Positions 22,419-34,036 of a DNA stretch of 64,000 nt are shown piece after piece. The notes under the pieces are model-generated. The model worked only from the letters and a program-made list of their open reading frames with translations, searched no databases and was not told the DNA's origin. A program made the translations under genes and the position numbers. The stretch comes from Adiantum capillus-veneris (Eukaryota > Streptophyta > Polypodiopsida > Polypodiales > Pteridaceae). Where the stretch lies: the NCBI GenBank assembly GCA_014529385.2, contig CM043946.1, forward strand, positions 39,563,558-39,627,557, given 5' to 3'. Within the stretch, counting starts at the first letter, position 1. Each line of letters begins with the position of its first letter.

Positions 22419-23330
22419 TGTGGATGGGTTTCCTAACCGCACTCTTATCTTGTTTTGCAGACATAGCGAGAACCACAAACCTAATTGTCAATCCATGGGA
22501 CGAAGTTGACTCGACTAGTGTATGGAGGTTACAAGAGGGTGCCAATCTCTTGGAAAACAGTAGACAACTTGCCCCTAACTCAAGCTACACTTAAATGACC
22601 TAAGTCATCAAAAGCTAGTCTCTAATTGATAAGCAAACCATGATCATTACAGCATCAAACAACATCCGAATGCTATGAAACTTCTAAGACAAGTGTAGAA
22701 GACCTAAGCACACATGCTTATGGTCTCAAATCTCACTTTCAATGAGTGACAAAAATGTGATTATGAACAGTCGTGAGATTTTGACCTAGTCGTTTATGAC
22801 CCAAATTTATTTAAATGCTTAGCAATGATGTCCCAATACCCCACCTATACTTACTTTGTGATTTCTTAGCTTAAATTCCTACTTATGATGAAATTAGTCC
22901 TCGGGTCGTCAATGTCAAATGCTATAATTTATCATGATATGTTTACTTCAATGCGTAAAGCTCTTACCTGTGGTTGTAAAGCAACAGATGGCATTGCAAT
23001 TTGACAATCGACAAGGGAGATAGAAGTAGGAGAAGGAGAGCAGAGAGCGTTGTAAGCTCACGCTGTGTATTTCTTATCCAAAAACTTAATAATAACTTTA
23101 GAAAATTGGGCTTTATACCTTAGCCAAGGTTTCTTAGGTAAAAAATAATCATCTTTGGGAGATCTAACCAAGGATTGACTTATATAATCTGGAAGCTTAT
23201 AGCTCCGGCTCATAGATTACAATATCCACTCGTCAAATAGGAGTTACAATATTCTCAATTTATCTAAAGAATAAGTGTTCTTACAATGAAGCTCTTGAAA
23301 AATGCTACATGGGTTAGCTTGCTGCTAATA
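22419..23330 (-). repeat. Element B: 5' LTR
   Basis: 912 bp, direct repeat of 9951-10861. The right end reads GCTGCTAATA, a CA-to-TA change relative to the other LTR. Confidence 0.9.
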
Positions 23331-23335
23331 GTGGC

Positions 23336-24102
23336 ATTGAGCTCTTGAATCTTCTTTTCTTGGCTCTCGCTTGCCCGTGTAAGCTTTTTCACAAGGATGG
23401 TCATTTCAATTAGCTTGACCATCTACTTTGTGTTGGCCTCTTGCAGTCTCTTCTTTTTTTGGCCCTCAGTTGCCGATGTAAGCATTTCCACAATTGTGGT
23501 CATTTTAGTGAGCTCAACCATCTGCTTTGTGTTGGCCTCTTATAGACTCTCGATTTCAACATTGTCTCATGAGGTGCATTGAATTCTTCCAAGAATGCAT
23601 TTGCCACTTCTAGCCTTGTAGTCAAGTGTTGGTTTGAGGTCTCCACCTTTTTTATCTTGCTTTCTCGAGCATACACCTTGGCCTTCATCTTTTCAATGAC
23701 GTGGTGGGAAAATTGCGCTTACTCTTTTATTTTCTTCAGGGCATCCGATTGAGATGTGCTTGCCTCTCTAGCCTCTGTCTTTTCTTCCTCTTTTTGATTC
23801 TCTATCTTTGGCACATATTCAACTTATTTATTTTCTTTTATGTCTACCTCTTTAGTCTTCTATTCTAGAGCTTGATCTTCTTTAATAGCCTCTAACTTTG
23901 TAGGTATTTGTTCCTCTTTCTTTCTTTTGACATGTGTGGATTTTGGTACATCTATCTTGGTAGTACGGAGCTCTTGTGTAGCTTCTTCTTGCATGTGTTC
24001 CCGTGATTCTTCTTGGATGGGAGAGAAATATTTATGGAGTAGGTGTAACCATTGACGTTCCCTAAGCTTCAGCTTTGCTGGTGTCTTCACTTGTAGCCTC
24101 AC
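23336..24102 (-). pseudogene. Element B2: coiled-coil part of the extra ORF
   Basis: Minus-strand segments rich in Glu, Lys and Leu (24132-23860: HVKRKKEEQIPTKLEAIKED; 23688-23500: ARESKIKKVETSNQHLTTR), corresponding to the helical middle of the extra ORF in B. Two similar stretches (23345-23440 and 23450-23545, each with a CTTTGTGTTGGCCTCTT core) look like an internal duplication of about 106 bp. Interrupted on both sides, by B and by C. Confidence 0.6.
24098..24102. repeat. Target-site duplication of element C, left (CTCAC)
   Basis: CTCAC here against CTCAG at 38428-38432; four of five bases match. Confidence 0.55.
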
Positions 24103-25898
24103 TATCATAAATATAATAGCTAACCTTACCAAATGATTTTCTCATATTAAAATGATCATTTAATGTGGGAGAATAAATGGGAACAAGAGTTAGAATAGAG
24201 ACATGTGCTTTTAGACCTATCTCAACACGGGACCAAAAGGAGAGATGGTTGCATCTCAATAGGGTCCAAAAGGAGATGGTCTATCAAAGAGCAATGTACA
24301 ATAAGTGCTTCTAGACTTATCTCAGCAGGGGACCAAGAGGAGAGATGGTTACATCTCAATAGGGGTCCAAAAGGAGGTAGTCTATCAAAGAGCAATGTGC
24401 ATCTAATGGAGCTTAAAAGACCTTAGGGTTAGCTTGATTAAAGACCTCAAATGGTTAGTGTTAAAAGTCCTTTGACCTTAGGCAAAGCTAGGGCTGAGCT
24501 TGAGGTGGGAACCCGACTTAAGCTTGAGGTGCTTGTTGTGCTTGATGACTAAGGTGCTTGAGGTGCTTGTCATGCTTGATGACTAAGGTACTTGAGGTGC
24601 TTATCATACTTAATGAGGAAGGTGCTTGAGAAGCTTCCCATGCTTGGGGGATATGGTGCTTGCTTGGGGGATATGGTGCTTGAGTCAAAAAGAGACCCTA
24701 TAAAGATAACGATGAAGGTGCTTGAGAAGCTTCCCATGCTTGGGGGGTAAGGTGCTTGAGCAAAAAAGAGACCCTACAAGCTTAATGAGGAAGGTGCTTG
24801 AGAAGCTTCCTATGCATGAAAGTCCCAAAGTTAGGGGAATCCTTGACTTAACTTTCCACTCACCCAAAGGGCACCCCTTTTCTCAAATTGTACATGGGAC
24901 ACATGTCAGACTCTCCCTATGCATAACCACATGGTGTGCTTGAATGCTATTTGTTGGGCTAAAGAGGGGTCCAATGAGCTTCTAGTTCCATCCAACAAAT
25001 ATCTAGATATTTTGAAGCTCTCTCTCTCTAAGGGGTAAGGAGGACACTTGTCCAAAGACTACCCATGTACTTGAATGCATGTTGCATGTGATTGGCTAGG
25101 GGAAGAGGGGTCCAATGAGCTTGAAACATGTGTAAAAGCTACAACTCACCCCAAGCAAGCAAGGGGGGTGCTGGGGGGATATACACCACACACACACACA
25201 CACACACTCATTTTGTGATTCATTCTCACTTGGTGAAAGTTGAGGAACTCCACCTCCTTCTCCAAGCTTGTGAGAAGTGAGAGCCTACACCAACACTCTT
25301 GTCTATGGAATGCAAACCCAACCAAGAGCCATGCTTCAATGCTTAAGCTTTCCATCTTCTCCATCTTCATTACTATGCTATTATGTATGCTAGCAAGAAG
25401 AGTGATGATAAGTGAGGAACTATTTCTTTCTCCTATGGAATGTTTCTTCTTCCTCTTCCCTACCCTCATTCCCCGCTAGCTCTCTCCACCTTCGAAGGTA
25501 TTTGAGGCCTTGGGTTTGAGGCTTGGGATAGTTAATGCTTTCTACAAAGTTTATGTTATGTTTGTGATGCATGAAGCTTTTCATCTTCATTGCATCACCT
25601 AGGTCACAAGGAACACAAGGATTGTATTGTACCAAGTCTCTCTTGATGGGAGAAACTATAATACAAATGCCTATTGGAGGGGGGACCAGCTCCGTATGAA
25701 TCCGGTCCTGAACTATTGTCATGTTCTTTAAACTCTCTCTCTTGTAAAAGTATTGTTCATGCCAAGTTAACTAAGTGCCATGTTTATGTTGCTACTATCA
25801 ATTAAGTTCACCCAGTGTGCTCACAAAGTCTCACAAAAGTGCTTCATCTAATTTCCTAATTCCTGTAATATCAAAGTTCATAGGCCATTACCATTACA
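24103..25898 (+). repeat. Element C: 5' LTR
   Basis: Starts TATCATAAA (TG probably mutated) and ends CCATTACA beside the primer site. It contains two degenerate copies of a roughly 100-bp block (CAATAGGGGTCCAAAAGGAG), a tandem array built on GGTGCTTGAG (24500-24830) and a CA run at 25186-25207. Confidence 0.85.
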
Positions 25899-25899
25899 T

Positions 25900-25911
25900 T
25901 GGTATCATAGC
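25900..25911 (+). other. Element C: primer binding site (initiator tRNA-Met type)
   Basis: TGGTATCATAGC one base after the LTR; one change from the usual TGGTATCAGAGC. Confidence 0.8.
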
Positions 25912-26312
25912 ATTTGGTCTCTCTTTTCTTGCTTAAGAAGAGAGGTCCTCAAGTAGCCTATTAATGGTTGATTTTGTTAATTATATTAGGGTAAGTGGGA
26001 TTGGGATCTATTATCGGTTTTGTTGAGCCCACTATGTGGGATATGGTGCACACCTCGGGAGCTTTGTTCTTAATATTGGAGTCTTTTCAGACTTGCCTAC
26101 GGCTTTACCATTATTGAGCCATAAGAAGTCCGAAAGGAGCTATCCCTCGGCAACTCTGCTATGTTAGACCCACTCCACTACTCTCTATAATTAACCAATT
26201 CGAGCCATGGGTGTAGATGCTTAAGTACTCATTTTCAAAGGCTAAGAGGAGTAGCAACTAAGGTTTTGAATTGCCAAAGCATATACTAAGTAAACATATA
26301 AGTTTAATTAAC

Positions 26313-27660
26313 ATGGCTGATAATAACCAAGAGAGTAGAATGAACATTGATAACTTTGATTTTGCACATGAAGGTGTTAATGATGATGCCCCCATGTTTG
26401 TTAATTATCTTGTTACTAGGTTGCAACAAGCTATGGGCAACCCCTCTTTGCAAGCCGAAGTTACTCAACAACTTTGTGCTTATGGGATTTCCTTTACTTT
26501 CCAAGAGGAGAGAGAGCTTAGGAGGCCGCTTGATGAGACCCCAAAAGAAGACTCTCTTCCATACAAAATGAGGAATCCCAGGAATGAGAAAGTAATGACT
26601 CCCTAAGTTCCTCAAAAGATGTGGCTCCATAACGATAGCGGTCTAGACAATTGCCAAATCCTCCCAAGAGGAAACGGTCAACCCATAGTTGTTCTCTTCA
26701 TCACTCTGAAAGGGAAGAGAGGAAACAAAGGAAGAAAAGGGGAAGAAAGAGGTCACCCTCTTCTTCTAATTCTTCATCTTCCTCCTCTTTCGACGAAAGC
26801 TATGGCTATTCTCCTACAGAATACAAGAGAGGAGGACATCGCAAATCTTACCCTGCATGCCGAAGGTCAGAAAAGCTCAGAAGTTCAAAGAGGAAGGAAA
26901 GAGTATCTCTTTTCTCACCTATGATGGCACCTTTGGTGCTACCGACGAAGTATTGGCCTTCATCCAACAATTTGATGCGGCCTTTGGAGACGAGGGCTTC
27001 ATGGAGTCCTCCAAGCTATGCCATGTAGCTATGCACTTCCAAAAATTGGCTCGTCAATGGTGGGCTAGCCTACGTGGCAACGGCGAAGCCCCAAAGGCAT
27101 GGAAAATTCTATGAGTTTCCATCATGAAGCAATTCCTTGCAAGTGATGCAAAGGACAAAATGCTTACCAAATGGTGAAGTTTAAAGCTTCTCTCTCATGA
27201 CTCTATCCACAAATATGTGGACAAGTTTTGGGGTTTACATCTCAAGGCTACTATCTTCAAAAAGATAGACTTTGTCTAGCAAAAGCAACAATTCTGTGCG
27301 GGATTACCCAAAGAGTTGGCCGAGTATGTTAGCTCTCAACGGCCTGGTTCTATGACCAAAGTAATCCACCACACCATGGTTGCTTCACACATCAATTTCC
27401 AACAAGGGGCTAGATGGAATGTCAAGCCCATGGAAAATAAAGACAAAAGTGATGCCAAGAGGAAAACCAATGCCCAAAATTCTTACCAAGGCTATTTCAA
27501 CAACAACAACAATCGGTCCAAGGAGAAGGGAGTTTACAAAGGTAAATATAAACTCTCTTCTAAAGAGCTAGAAGTTTTTTTTTTTTTTTAAAGGACCACA
27601 AATGTTTTAAGTGTGGGGAGCAAGGCCATGGTTATTGTCCTTGCCCCAAGAGAATTGCCC
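26313..27660 (+). pseudogene. Element C: gag
   Basis: The ATG at 26313 begins MADNNQESRMNIDNFDF. A Ser/Arg-rich segment (26651-26860: KRGRKRSPSSSNSSSSSSFD) follows in another frame, then the Gag core (26857-27114: DEVLAFIQQFDAAFGDEGF, ARQWWASLRG), then FCAGLPKELAEYVSSQRPG (27316 on) and a nucleocapsid knuckle CFKCGEQGHGYCPC at about 27602-27643. A T15 run at 27575-27589 and several stops break the frame. It would have packaged element RNA. Confidence 0.75.
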
Positions 27661-28190
27661 GCAATGAGACTTCTAGAGCCTCTTATGTTTGAAGCTCCAA
27701 AAGAGGATGCTCATTGCCAAGGATTTCTCCTTTCCTATGCTTGGGAAAAGATGCAAGAGCATGATGCCTTTATTTTGTTTGACCTAGTTCAACTCACATT
27801 TTCATATCCACGGAGTTGACCACTAAGCTAGGCATACAAGCCCACAAGATGGGAGATGCATTGAAAGCCAATGGAGCTATTAAGGGACAAGACGTCTCAG
27901 TTACTTTCTTAATTGAAAAATTAAGGCTTCATGTCCAAAGCTATGTGGACAAAAAGTATTTCTTCATCTACCCTCTTAAACATGAGAATATTATCGTTGG
28001 GGAACCATGGTTTAACCACTTGGCTTCCAACATGAAGTTCCCTTAAAGGAGAATCTACTTCACCTAATACAGGGAAAAGAGCATGTACATAGATGCTAAT
28101 GAGTTGGGGAACACCATATCCCTGCAATAAAGGGAATCAAGAGGAATTAGAGTTGTCTCATTTCCTAAATGGATTCCAAGATGTTTTCAC
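27661..28190 (+). pseudogene. Element C: protease
   Basis: The ORF at 27816-28046 holds TTKLGIQAHKMGDALKANG and IIVGEPWFNH, a typical Gypsy retropepsin body. The catalytic triplet just upstream reads D-L-V followed by STHIFIS instead of D-S-G-A-T, so the enzyme is inactivated. Confidence 0.65.
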
Positions 28191-29130
28191 TGATGACATC
28201 CTAATGAGCTACCTCTAAAATGAGGGATAATGACCATGCAATTGAGCTCCTACCAGGAAGCTTAGTGCCTAACAAGCCTCCTTATCGAGTTTCACAAGCT
28301 CAACAAGAGGAGATCATGAGGCAAGTGCATGAATTGGTGGAAAAAGGGATGGTGAGGTCTAGCTCCTCTCCATTTTGTTCACCATTTCTTTTAGTGCAAA
28401 AGAAAGACGACACATATCACATGTGTGTCGACTATAGTGCACTAAATAAGATTACTATCAAAAATACATTTCTCGTGCCGCAGGTAGAAGATCTATTTGA
28501 TAAGTTACAAGTTTTGGCCTGATAAATGCTCCAGCCACATTCAAACTCATGATGGGCAAAAATCTTCAGGCCACTAAAATTCTCTTGAGGAGTACAAGCG
28601 ACACCTCCAAGTAATCTTTCAAGTTGTGAAAGAGAATAAGCTTTTCATTAATCAAAAGAAAAGTGAATTTTTCATTAATCAAGAGAATAAGCTTTTCATT
28701 AATCAAAAGAAAAGTGAATTTTTCCTACAAGAGTTTCAATAGTTAGGTCTCATTATCTCTAAGGATGGCACATGTATGGATCCAACAAAGTTAGAGATAA
28801 TAAGAGGATGGCATAATCCAAGGAATCTACAGGAGGTACGAAGCTTCATAGGTATGTGTGCATACTATAGATGCTTCATAGAAAAACTATCGCTAATAGC
28901 AGGCTCATTACATGACTTAACAAAAAAGAACGTTAAGTATTCATGGACTGCAAAAGTGCAAGAAGCTTTTGAGAAGCTTAAGGAGAAGCTTATCTCTCAA
29001 CGTGTGCTCACACTATTAGATCTCTCAAAGACATTTGAGGTCCAATGTGATGCTTGTGGTAATTGCCTTGGAGCTATTTTGCTTCAAGAAGGGCATGCCA
29101 TAACATATGAGAGTCAAAGACTCAACTTCG
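28191..29130 (+). pseudogene. Element C: RT with both catalytic segments deleted, and start of RNase H
   Basis: RT fingers are clear (28220-28522: PPYRVSQAQQEEIMRQVHEL, SSPFCSPFLLVQKKD, CVDYSALNKITIKN). After LFDKLQ the sequence jumps to a remnant of NAPATF and then to EEYKRHLQVIFQVVKENKLF, so the first palm Asp and the YxDD box are gone. A 45-bp duplication (about 28629-28674 and 28681-28725) follows. The thumb and RNase H start (28776-29138: FIGMCAYYRCFIEKLS, FEVQCDACGNCLGAILLQEG) is readable. Confidence 0.8.
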
Positions 29131-30450
29131 ATAAGTGAGTATTGGGCAAATACGAAAAAGAGCTACTAGCTATTCTATATGCCCTAAACACGTGGAAACA
29201 CTATCTCTTGGGGACTCCATTCATCCTACGAATGGATCACAAAGCCTCAAGAACTTCGTGACACAAACCAAGCTCTCCGATAAACAAATGAGGTGGGAAA
29301 ATTTTCTTTTGCAACTTAAATGTCATATTGCTCACATTGTTGGCAAGCACAATCAAGTAGTCGATGCACTTTCACAACGACCAAGGGTAAATGTGGTGTT
29401 TATAGCAACTCACAATGATCTGTCTTTTATGATAGATGAGTATGCTATTGAACGAGAACTTAAGTATGTAATTACAGCCTTTGCATTAGGGGAGAAAAAA
29501 GAACCATTCACCTTGAAGGATGGTTATCTTCCAAACGGCAATAGGCTATGTGTTACTCACCCATACAATACGAAAGTCATGTATGAATCCCATACTTCTC
29601 CTATGTGGGGCAAAGAGGGAATCCATAATCTACTTCAAGGAGTAGAAATGTATTTCTGTTGGTCTACCATGAAAAGTAAACATACAAGAGTATGTTCCAA
29701 AATGCGGGGTATGCCAAAAGTTGAAATTTGATCGAGGGAAGCAACTTGGATTGTTTCAGTCGACAGGCTTAACAAGAAAACACATGTCAAAAATACTATT
29801 AAGGCACATCAAATGGCAACCCTCTTTAGATCTCAAATTTTCAAGTATCATGGCTTTCCAACATCCATAGTGTCGGACAAAATCCTAGAATGACCAGTAA
29901 TTTCTAGAAGGGTCTCTTTGAGAATCTAGGAAGTAGATTACATTTCTCTTTCAGTCTATCATTCACAAATGGATGACCAAAGTGAAATAACTAATCTAAT
30001 GATTCTTGATCTACTAAAAGCCTATGTCATGGAAGTGGATCAACGTTCTCAATGAGAGAAGTACCTACCTCTTATGGAGTATGCCTACAATGACATTGTA
30101 CATACTTCTATGGGGAAAGCACCTTTCGAGGTTAAGAGCGAAGATCCAAAAGTCCCTTACTACTTAAAGTACATGGGAAGATCTTCACTGCTGATGAATG
30201 TAGCCAAGAATCACAAGAATCTTTTCCAAAGATTAAAGAGGTTATATCCATTTCAAAGAAAAGGCAAAAGGGCTACTACTAATAAGCATAGAAGAGCCTT
30301 AGCCTTTAAGAAACATCATTGGGTCTTGCTAAAGTTTCTCAAGGCTGATCCAAGGCATACTACGGGTAATAATCCTATGGGCCACCAAGAGTATTACGCT
30401 AATCTACCAAAAAGATACTATGGTCCTTTTTGAATTCTTAAGCCAATCAA
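29131..30450 (+). pseudogene. Element C: RNase H end and integrase
   Basis: RNase H ends with SLKNFVTQTKLSDKQMRWE and VGKHNQVVDALSQRP. The integrase zinc-binding region follows near 29590-29720 (ESHTSPMWGKEGIHNLLQ, then CSKMRGM). The core 29740-30060 carries IKAHQMATLF, IFKYHGFPTSIVSD and later MEYAYNDIVHTSMGKAPFEV. The C-terminal barrel ends at YYGPF (30419-30433), the GPY/F signature. Several stops interrupt it. Confidence 0.8.
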
Positions 30451-30760
30451 TAAGATGGTTTATCAATTAAATTTTCCCAACCATTGGCTCATACACAATG
30501 CTTTCCATGAGAGCCTACGTAAGCCTTACAAAGGAGCACCATTGAAAGAAGCAATAGTTGCCGACCCTCCAAAAATCAAAGATCAAGAAGAAGTACTTCA
30601 ATCTGAGTCCATCCTATGACATGAAGACAAGGTATTAAGAAACGGTAAGATTATCTGAAGATATCTTATTAAGTTAAAGCATTATCCTTTTAAAGATGCT
30701 AAATGGATGCAAGAACCTAGCTTAAGGATAATATGAACCATGTCAATGCTTACAATGTTG
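30451..30760 (+). pseudogene. Element C: integrase tail with chromodomain-like segment
   Basis: HNAFHESLRKPYKG follows GPY/F; then, after about 35 residues, EVLQSESIL, a stop, HEDKVLRNGKII, a stop, and RYLIKLKHYPFKDAKWMQEP. This is the plant chromovirus tail that tethers integrase to chromatin. Two stops break it. Confidence 0.7.
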
Positions 30761-31002
30761 CACTAGATATGAAAATGAATTTTAAAATGAAAAATGTTTT
30801 TGTCTTATAAGACTAGTTCTCTTTTCATTGTGCACAAATTTAAATAGTAAGCATGCTTAGAATCATGTTTGTGGTGACGACGTCTCCCAAACACCAAGTA
30901 GAACTTGTCACTCTACTTTGGAAGTATGATATGGACTAAAGAGTAGACATGCTTGCGGCAGCTACGTCTCCCAAGCACCAAATGGATTAGTCCTCCATCT
31001 AT
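30761..31002 (+). other. Element C: 3' non-coding region before insertion D
   Basis: No ORF. It contains two similar blocks (near 30868-30900 and 30942-30980) sharing ACGTCTCCCAA.CACCAA. Confidence 0.5.
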
Positions 31003-31590
31003 GGAATATTCCTTTTCGCTGAATATTATGGCCAAACGGCGGCCGGAAAGTGGTTGGAAAACAACTGTCGATTGACCGGTAGTCAATGGCCGGTGGCCAA
31101 TAGTCAATGGCCAGTGGTCGGAAGTCAATAGCCGGTGGCCGGTGGCCGAATTCAAAAGCGGACTTGTCTTCTCAAGGGCGGCCACACATGGGCGGATTGG
31201 AGGGTCTGATTTGGACTTATCTACACAAGGGCGGCTACACATGGCTGCCTCTCATGAGAGAGGGCAGCCCTTTTGGCCTATAAAAGCCATTTCTACACAC
31301 ATTTCATATAGTGTGAAGTTGATGCAACAAGGTGAGTGTGAGGTGGTGAGAGTGAAGCAAGGCGGGAGCTCCATTAAGGATATAATCCCTTTGCTACTTC
31401 TTGTTTTGAAGTACTAAAGCCATTGAGTGGCTGCTTTCCCGTGGACGTAGCCCACATTGGGTGAACCACGTATATCGTGTGTACTCTCTCTCTCTCTCTC
31501 TCTACTCTATAATCTCGTATATGTAAATTTTTCTCTCTCCATTAAGTAATCTACTCAATTATCTATTTAGCTACGTCTTATTTCCTAACA
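31003..31590 (+). repeat. Element D: 5' LTR (truncated at its 5' end)
   Basis: Homology to the 3' LTR starts at GGAATATTCC. TATA box TATAAAAG at 31279-31286. It holds an extra copy of the GGCCGGTGG/GTCAATGGCC repeat compared with the 3' LTR. Ends CCTAACA. Confidence 0.85.
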
Positions 31591-31592
31591 TC

Positions 31593-31604
31593 TGGTATCA
31601 GAGC
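31593..31604 (+). other. Element D: primer binding site (initiator tRNA-Met)
   Basis: TGGTATCAGAGC two bases after the LTR. Confidence 0.9.
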
Positions 31605-31663
31605 AAGGTTTGCTCGTAGCTAAGTTATTTCAAGGAAAGGATTCCTTGAACTGAGTGGGAGTT

Positions 31664-33004
31664 ATGGCGGAGGAAGGGAAGCTCAAGATTGAGAAGTTCG
31701 ATGGCAAAAACTACCAACATTGGAAGATGCAGATTGAAGACTATCTCTACCAGAAGGACCTCTATTTGCCACTAGGCGGTCTTGCGAAGAAGCCCGCAAC
31801 AATGGCAGATGAAGCATGGATTGTCCTTGATCGAAAGGCACTGGGAACAATCCGGCTAAGCTTGGCATCAACGGTGGCCTTCAATGTTTCGGAGATGAAG
31901 ACCACGGAGGACTTGATGAAGTCACTTAACGACTTCTACGAGAAACCATCGGCATCCAATAAGGTATTTCTTATGAAGCGCTTGTTCAATCTAAAGATGG
32001 CAGAGAATGGTTCAGTTGCAGAACACCTAAATGACTTTAACACAAACATAAGTCAACTTCGATCGGTGAAAATCAATTTCGATGATGAAGTGCGAGCTCT
32101 CCTTATACTATCATCTCTACCGGATAGTTGGGATAGCCTTGTGATGGCTGTAAGTAATTCTATCTCTGGTACAAATACTCTTAAGTTTGATGATGTTGTG
32201 GGTGTTCTCCTAAGTGAGGAAATACGAAGGATAAGCACAGGAGAATCATCAAGTGCTGCATTGTCAGTGGAAACAAGAGGAAGGCCTAAGGAGAGATTTA
32301 AAAACCAAAAGGGTCGTGATCGCTCAAGACGAAGCAAGTCATGCACAAAGTCAGTTCTTGAATGTTGGAACTGCGGCAAGAAGGGCCACGTCAAGAAGGA
32401 TTGCTGGTCCAAGAAGAAGAAGGAGACTGAGTCTCAAGACAACAAGCCAACATCGAAGGCCAATGTGGCAGGTAAAGTAGAGAAAGATGCTCTAATTCTC
32501 TCATTAGACAATGTGTCTAATTCCAGGATAGTAGATTCCGGGGCTTCATTCCATGTGACACCACACAAGCAACATTTTCAAGATTACACCAAAGGTAATT
32601 TTGGGTATGTATACTTGGGAGATGATGAAGCTTGTGAGATTGTTGGCAAAGGTACAATTTATGTCAAAACTGCTAACGGAAATGAATGGAAGCTTAAAGA
32701 TGTTAGGCATGTTCCTTCTCTTCGGAAAAATTTGATCTCTACAGGACAATTGGACAATGAAGGTCACAACATTGCATTCGGAAACAAAGGGTGGAAGATC
32801 TCAAAGGGATCTTTGGTGGTTTCCAAGGGAGAAAAGGTTGGTACACTTTACTTGTGTACTATTAGCAAGCAACCTTCAGCTTGTGCAGCAAGTACAGAAG
32901 TTGACAGTGCGGTGTGGAACTACCGGGTTGGGCATATGAGTGCCAAAGGAATGCAAATCCTTCAAACAAAGAAGCTTCTACCAGGTTTGAAAGAAGTGGA
33001 CTGA
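31664..33004 (+). pseudogene. Element D: gag and protease
   Basis: I start at the ATG 31664 (MAEEGKLKIEKFDGKNYQHW), the normal Copia gag start, rather than the in-frame GTG nine bases upstream. Gag core: LMKRLFNLKMAENGSVAEHL. Nucleocapsid knuckle CWNCGKKGHVKKDC at about residues 235-248. Protease active site IVDSGASFHVTPH about residue 290, intact. The integrase zinc region begins before the stop: WNYRVGHMSAKGMQIL, where the first zinc-binding His is Asn. It ends at TGA 33002-33004; the same frame continues beyond. Confidence 0.85.
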
Positions 33005-34036
33005 GAGTTCTGTGAAGATTGTGTTTATGGTAAACAGAAGAGGGTAAAATTTCAAAAATCAGGAAATGAAAGAAAAAATAAAAAACTTGAGTTGGTTCAT
33101 TCTTATGTTTGGGGTCCTGCAAGTACACCATCACTTGGTGGCTCATTGTACTATGTAACATTCATAGACGATGCGACTAGAAAAACATGGGTTTATGTCA
33201 TGAAGAATAAATCCGATGTATTTTCCATATTTCAAAGGTGGAAAGCCTTTGTGGAGAATGAAACAGGTACCAAAGTTAAATGCCTCAGATCCGACAATGG
33301 AGGTGAATATTGCAGCCAAGCTTTTGAAAGCTTTTGTGCTAGCAATGGCATTCGGAGGCAAAGGACAACCCCAAGGACACCTCAACAAAATGGGATTTCG
33401 GAAAGGATGAACAGGACAATCATGGAGTGAGCACGAAGCATGCGGCTACATGCAGGCCTACCGCTTGAGCTTTGGGCGAAAGCTGTAAGTACGTCTGTGT
33501 ACTTAATCAATCGGTCACCCTCAACGGCATTAGATGGGGGAGTTCCAGAAGAGGCATGGACAGGTAAACCGGTGAATTATGCATTTCTCAAAGTGTTTGG
33601 GTGTGAGGCTTTCATGCACATAGATAGAAGCCTAAGATCAAAGCTAGATGCAAAGTCCAAAAAGTGTTTCTTCATTGGCTATGGAGAAGGTGACTTTGGG
33701 TATCGCCTATGGAATCCTGAAGATAGTAAAATCTTAAGGAGTAGGGATGTAATTTTTAACAAACAAAATATGTACAAAGATTACTTGGAAAGAAAACAAA
33801 CAAAAGAAACAGGTGATGAGTACATGGAGCTTGAGGACGGTGAAAACTCAAGGACTCCAAACGGTGACAATGTGCAACAACGTCAACCAAATGAGGAGCC
33901 TCAACCTATTTCCCGACGATCTACAAGAGCAAGTAGACCTCGAGAAAGGATTGTTGCTTCCTTCAACCATCTCTTGATCTCAGATTCTGGAGAGCCAGAA
34001 TCATACGAAGAAGCTATGCAACATGAATCCAAATAA
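33005..34036 (+). pseudogene. Element D: integrase
   Basis: Same frame as gag. FCEDCVYGKQKRVKF completes the zinc-binding site. The catalytic core shows FIDDATRKTWVY, SDNGGEY and QQNGISERMNRTIME, giving the D, D and E residues. An in-frame TGA (33428-33430) cuts just after the Glu, and TAA (34034-34036) ends the block. The C-terminal part has VFGCEAFMHI and FFIGYGEGDFGYRLWNP, typical of Copia. Confidence 0.85.

Larger units (their letters stand above)
9951..23330 (-). mobile_element. Element B: complete-length Gypsy element, gag-less, with extra ORF
   Basis: 13,380 bp between two LTRs of about 911 bp. Order on the minus strand: LTR, PBS, truncated protease, RT, RNase H, integrase, a small second ORF, a 2-kb spacer with palindromes, a large extra ORF, PPT, LTR. 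Only about 270 bp separate the primer site from the protease, so gag and the protease active site are missing and the copy could move only with help. The LTRs differ at many positions, so it is not recent. Confidence 0.85.
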
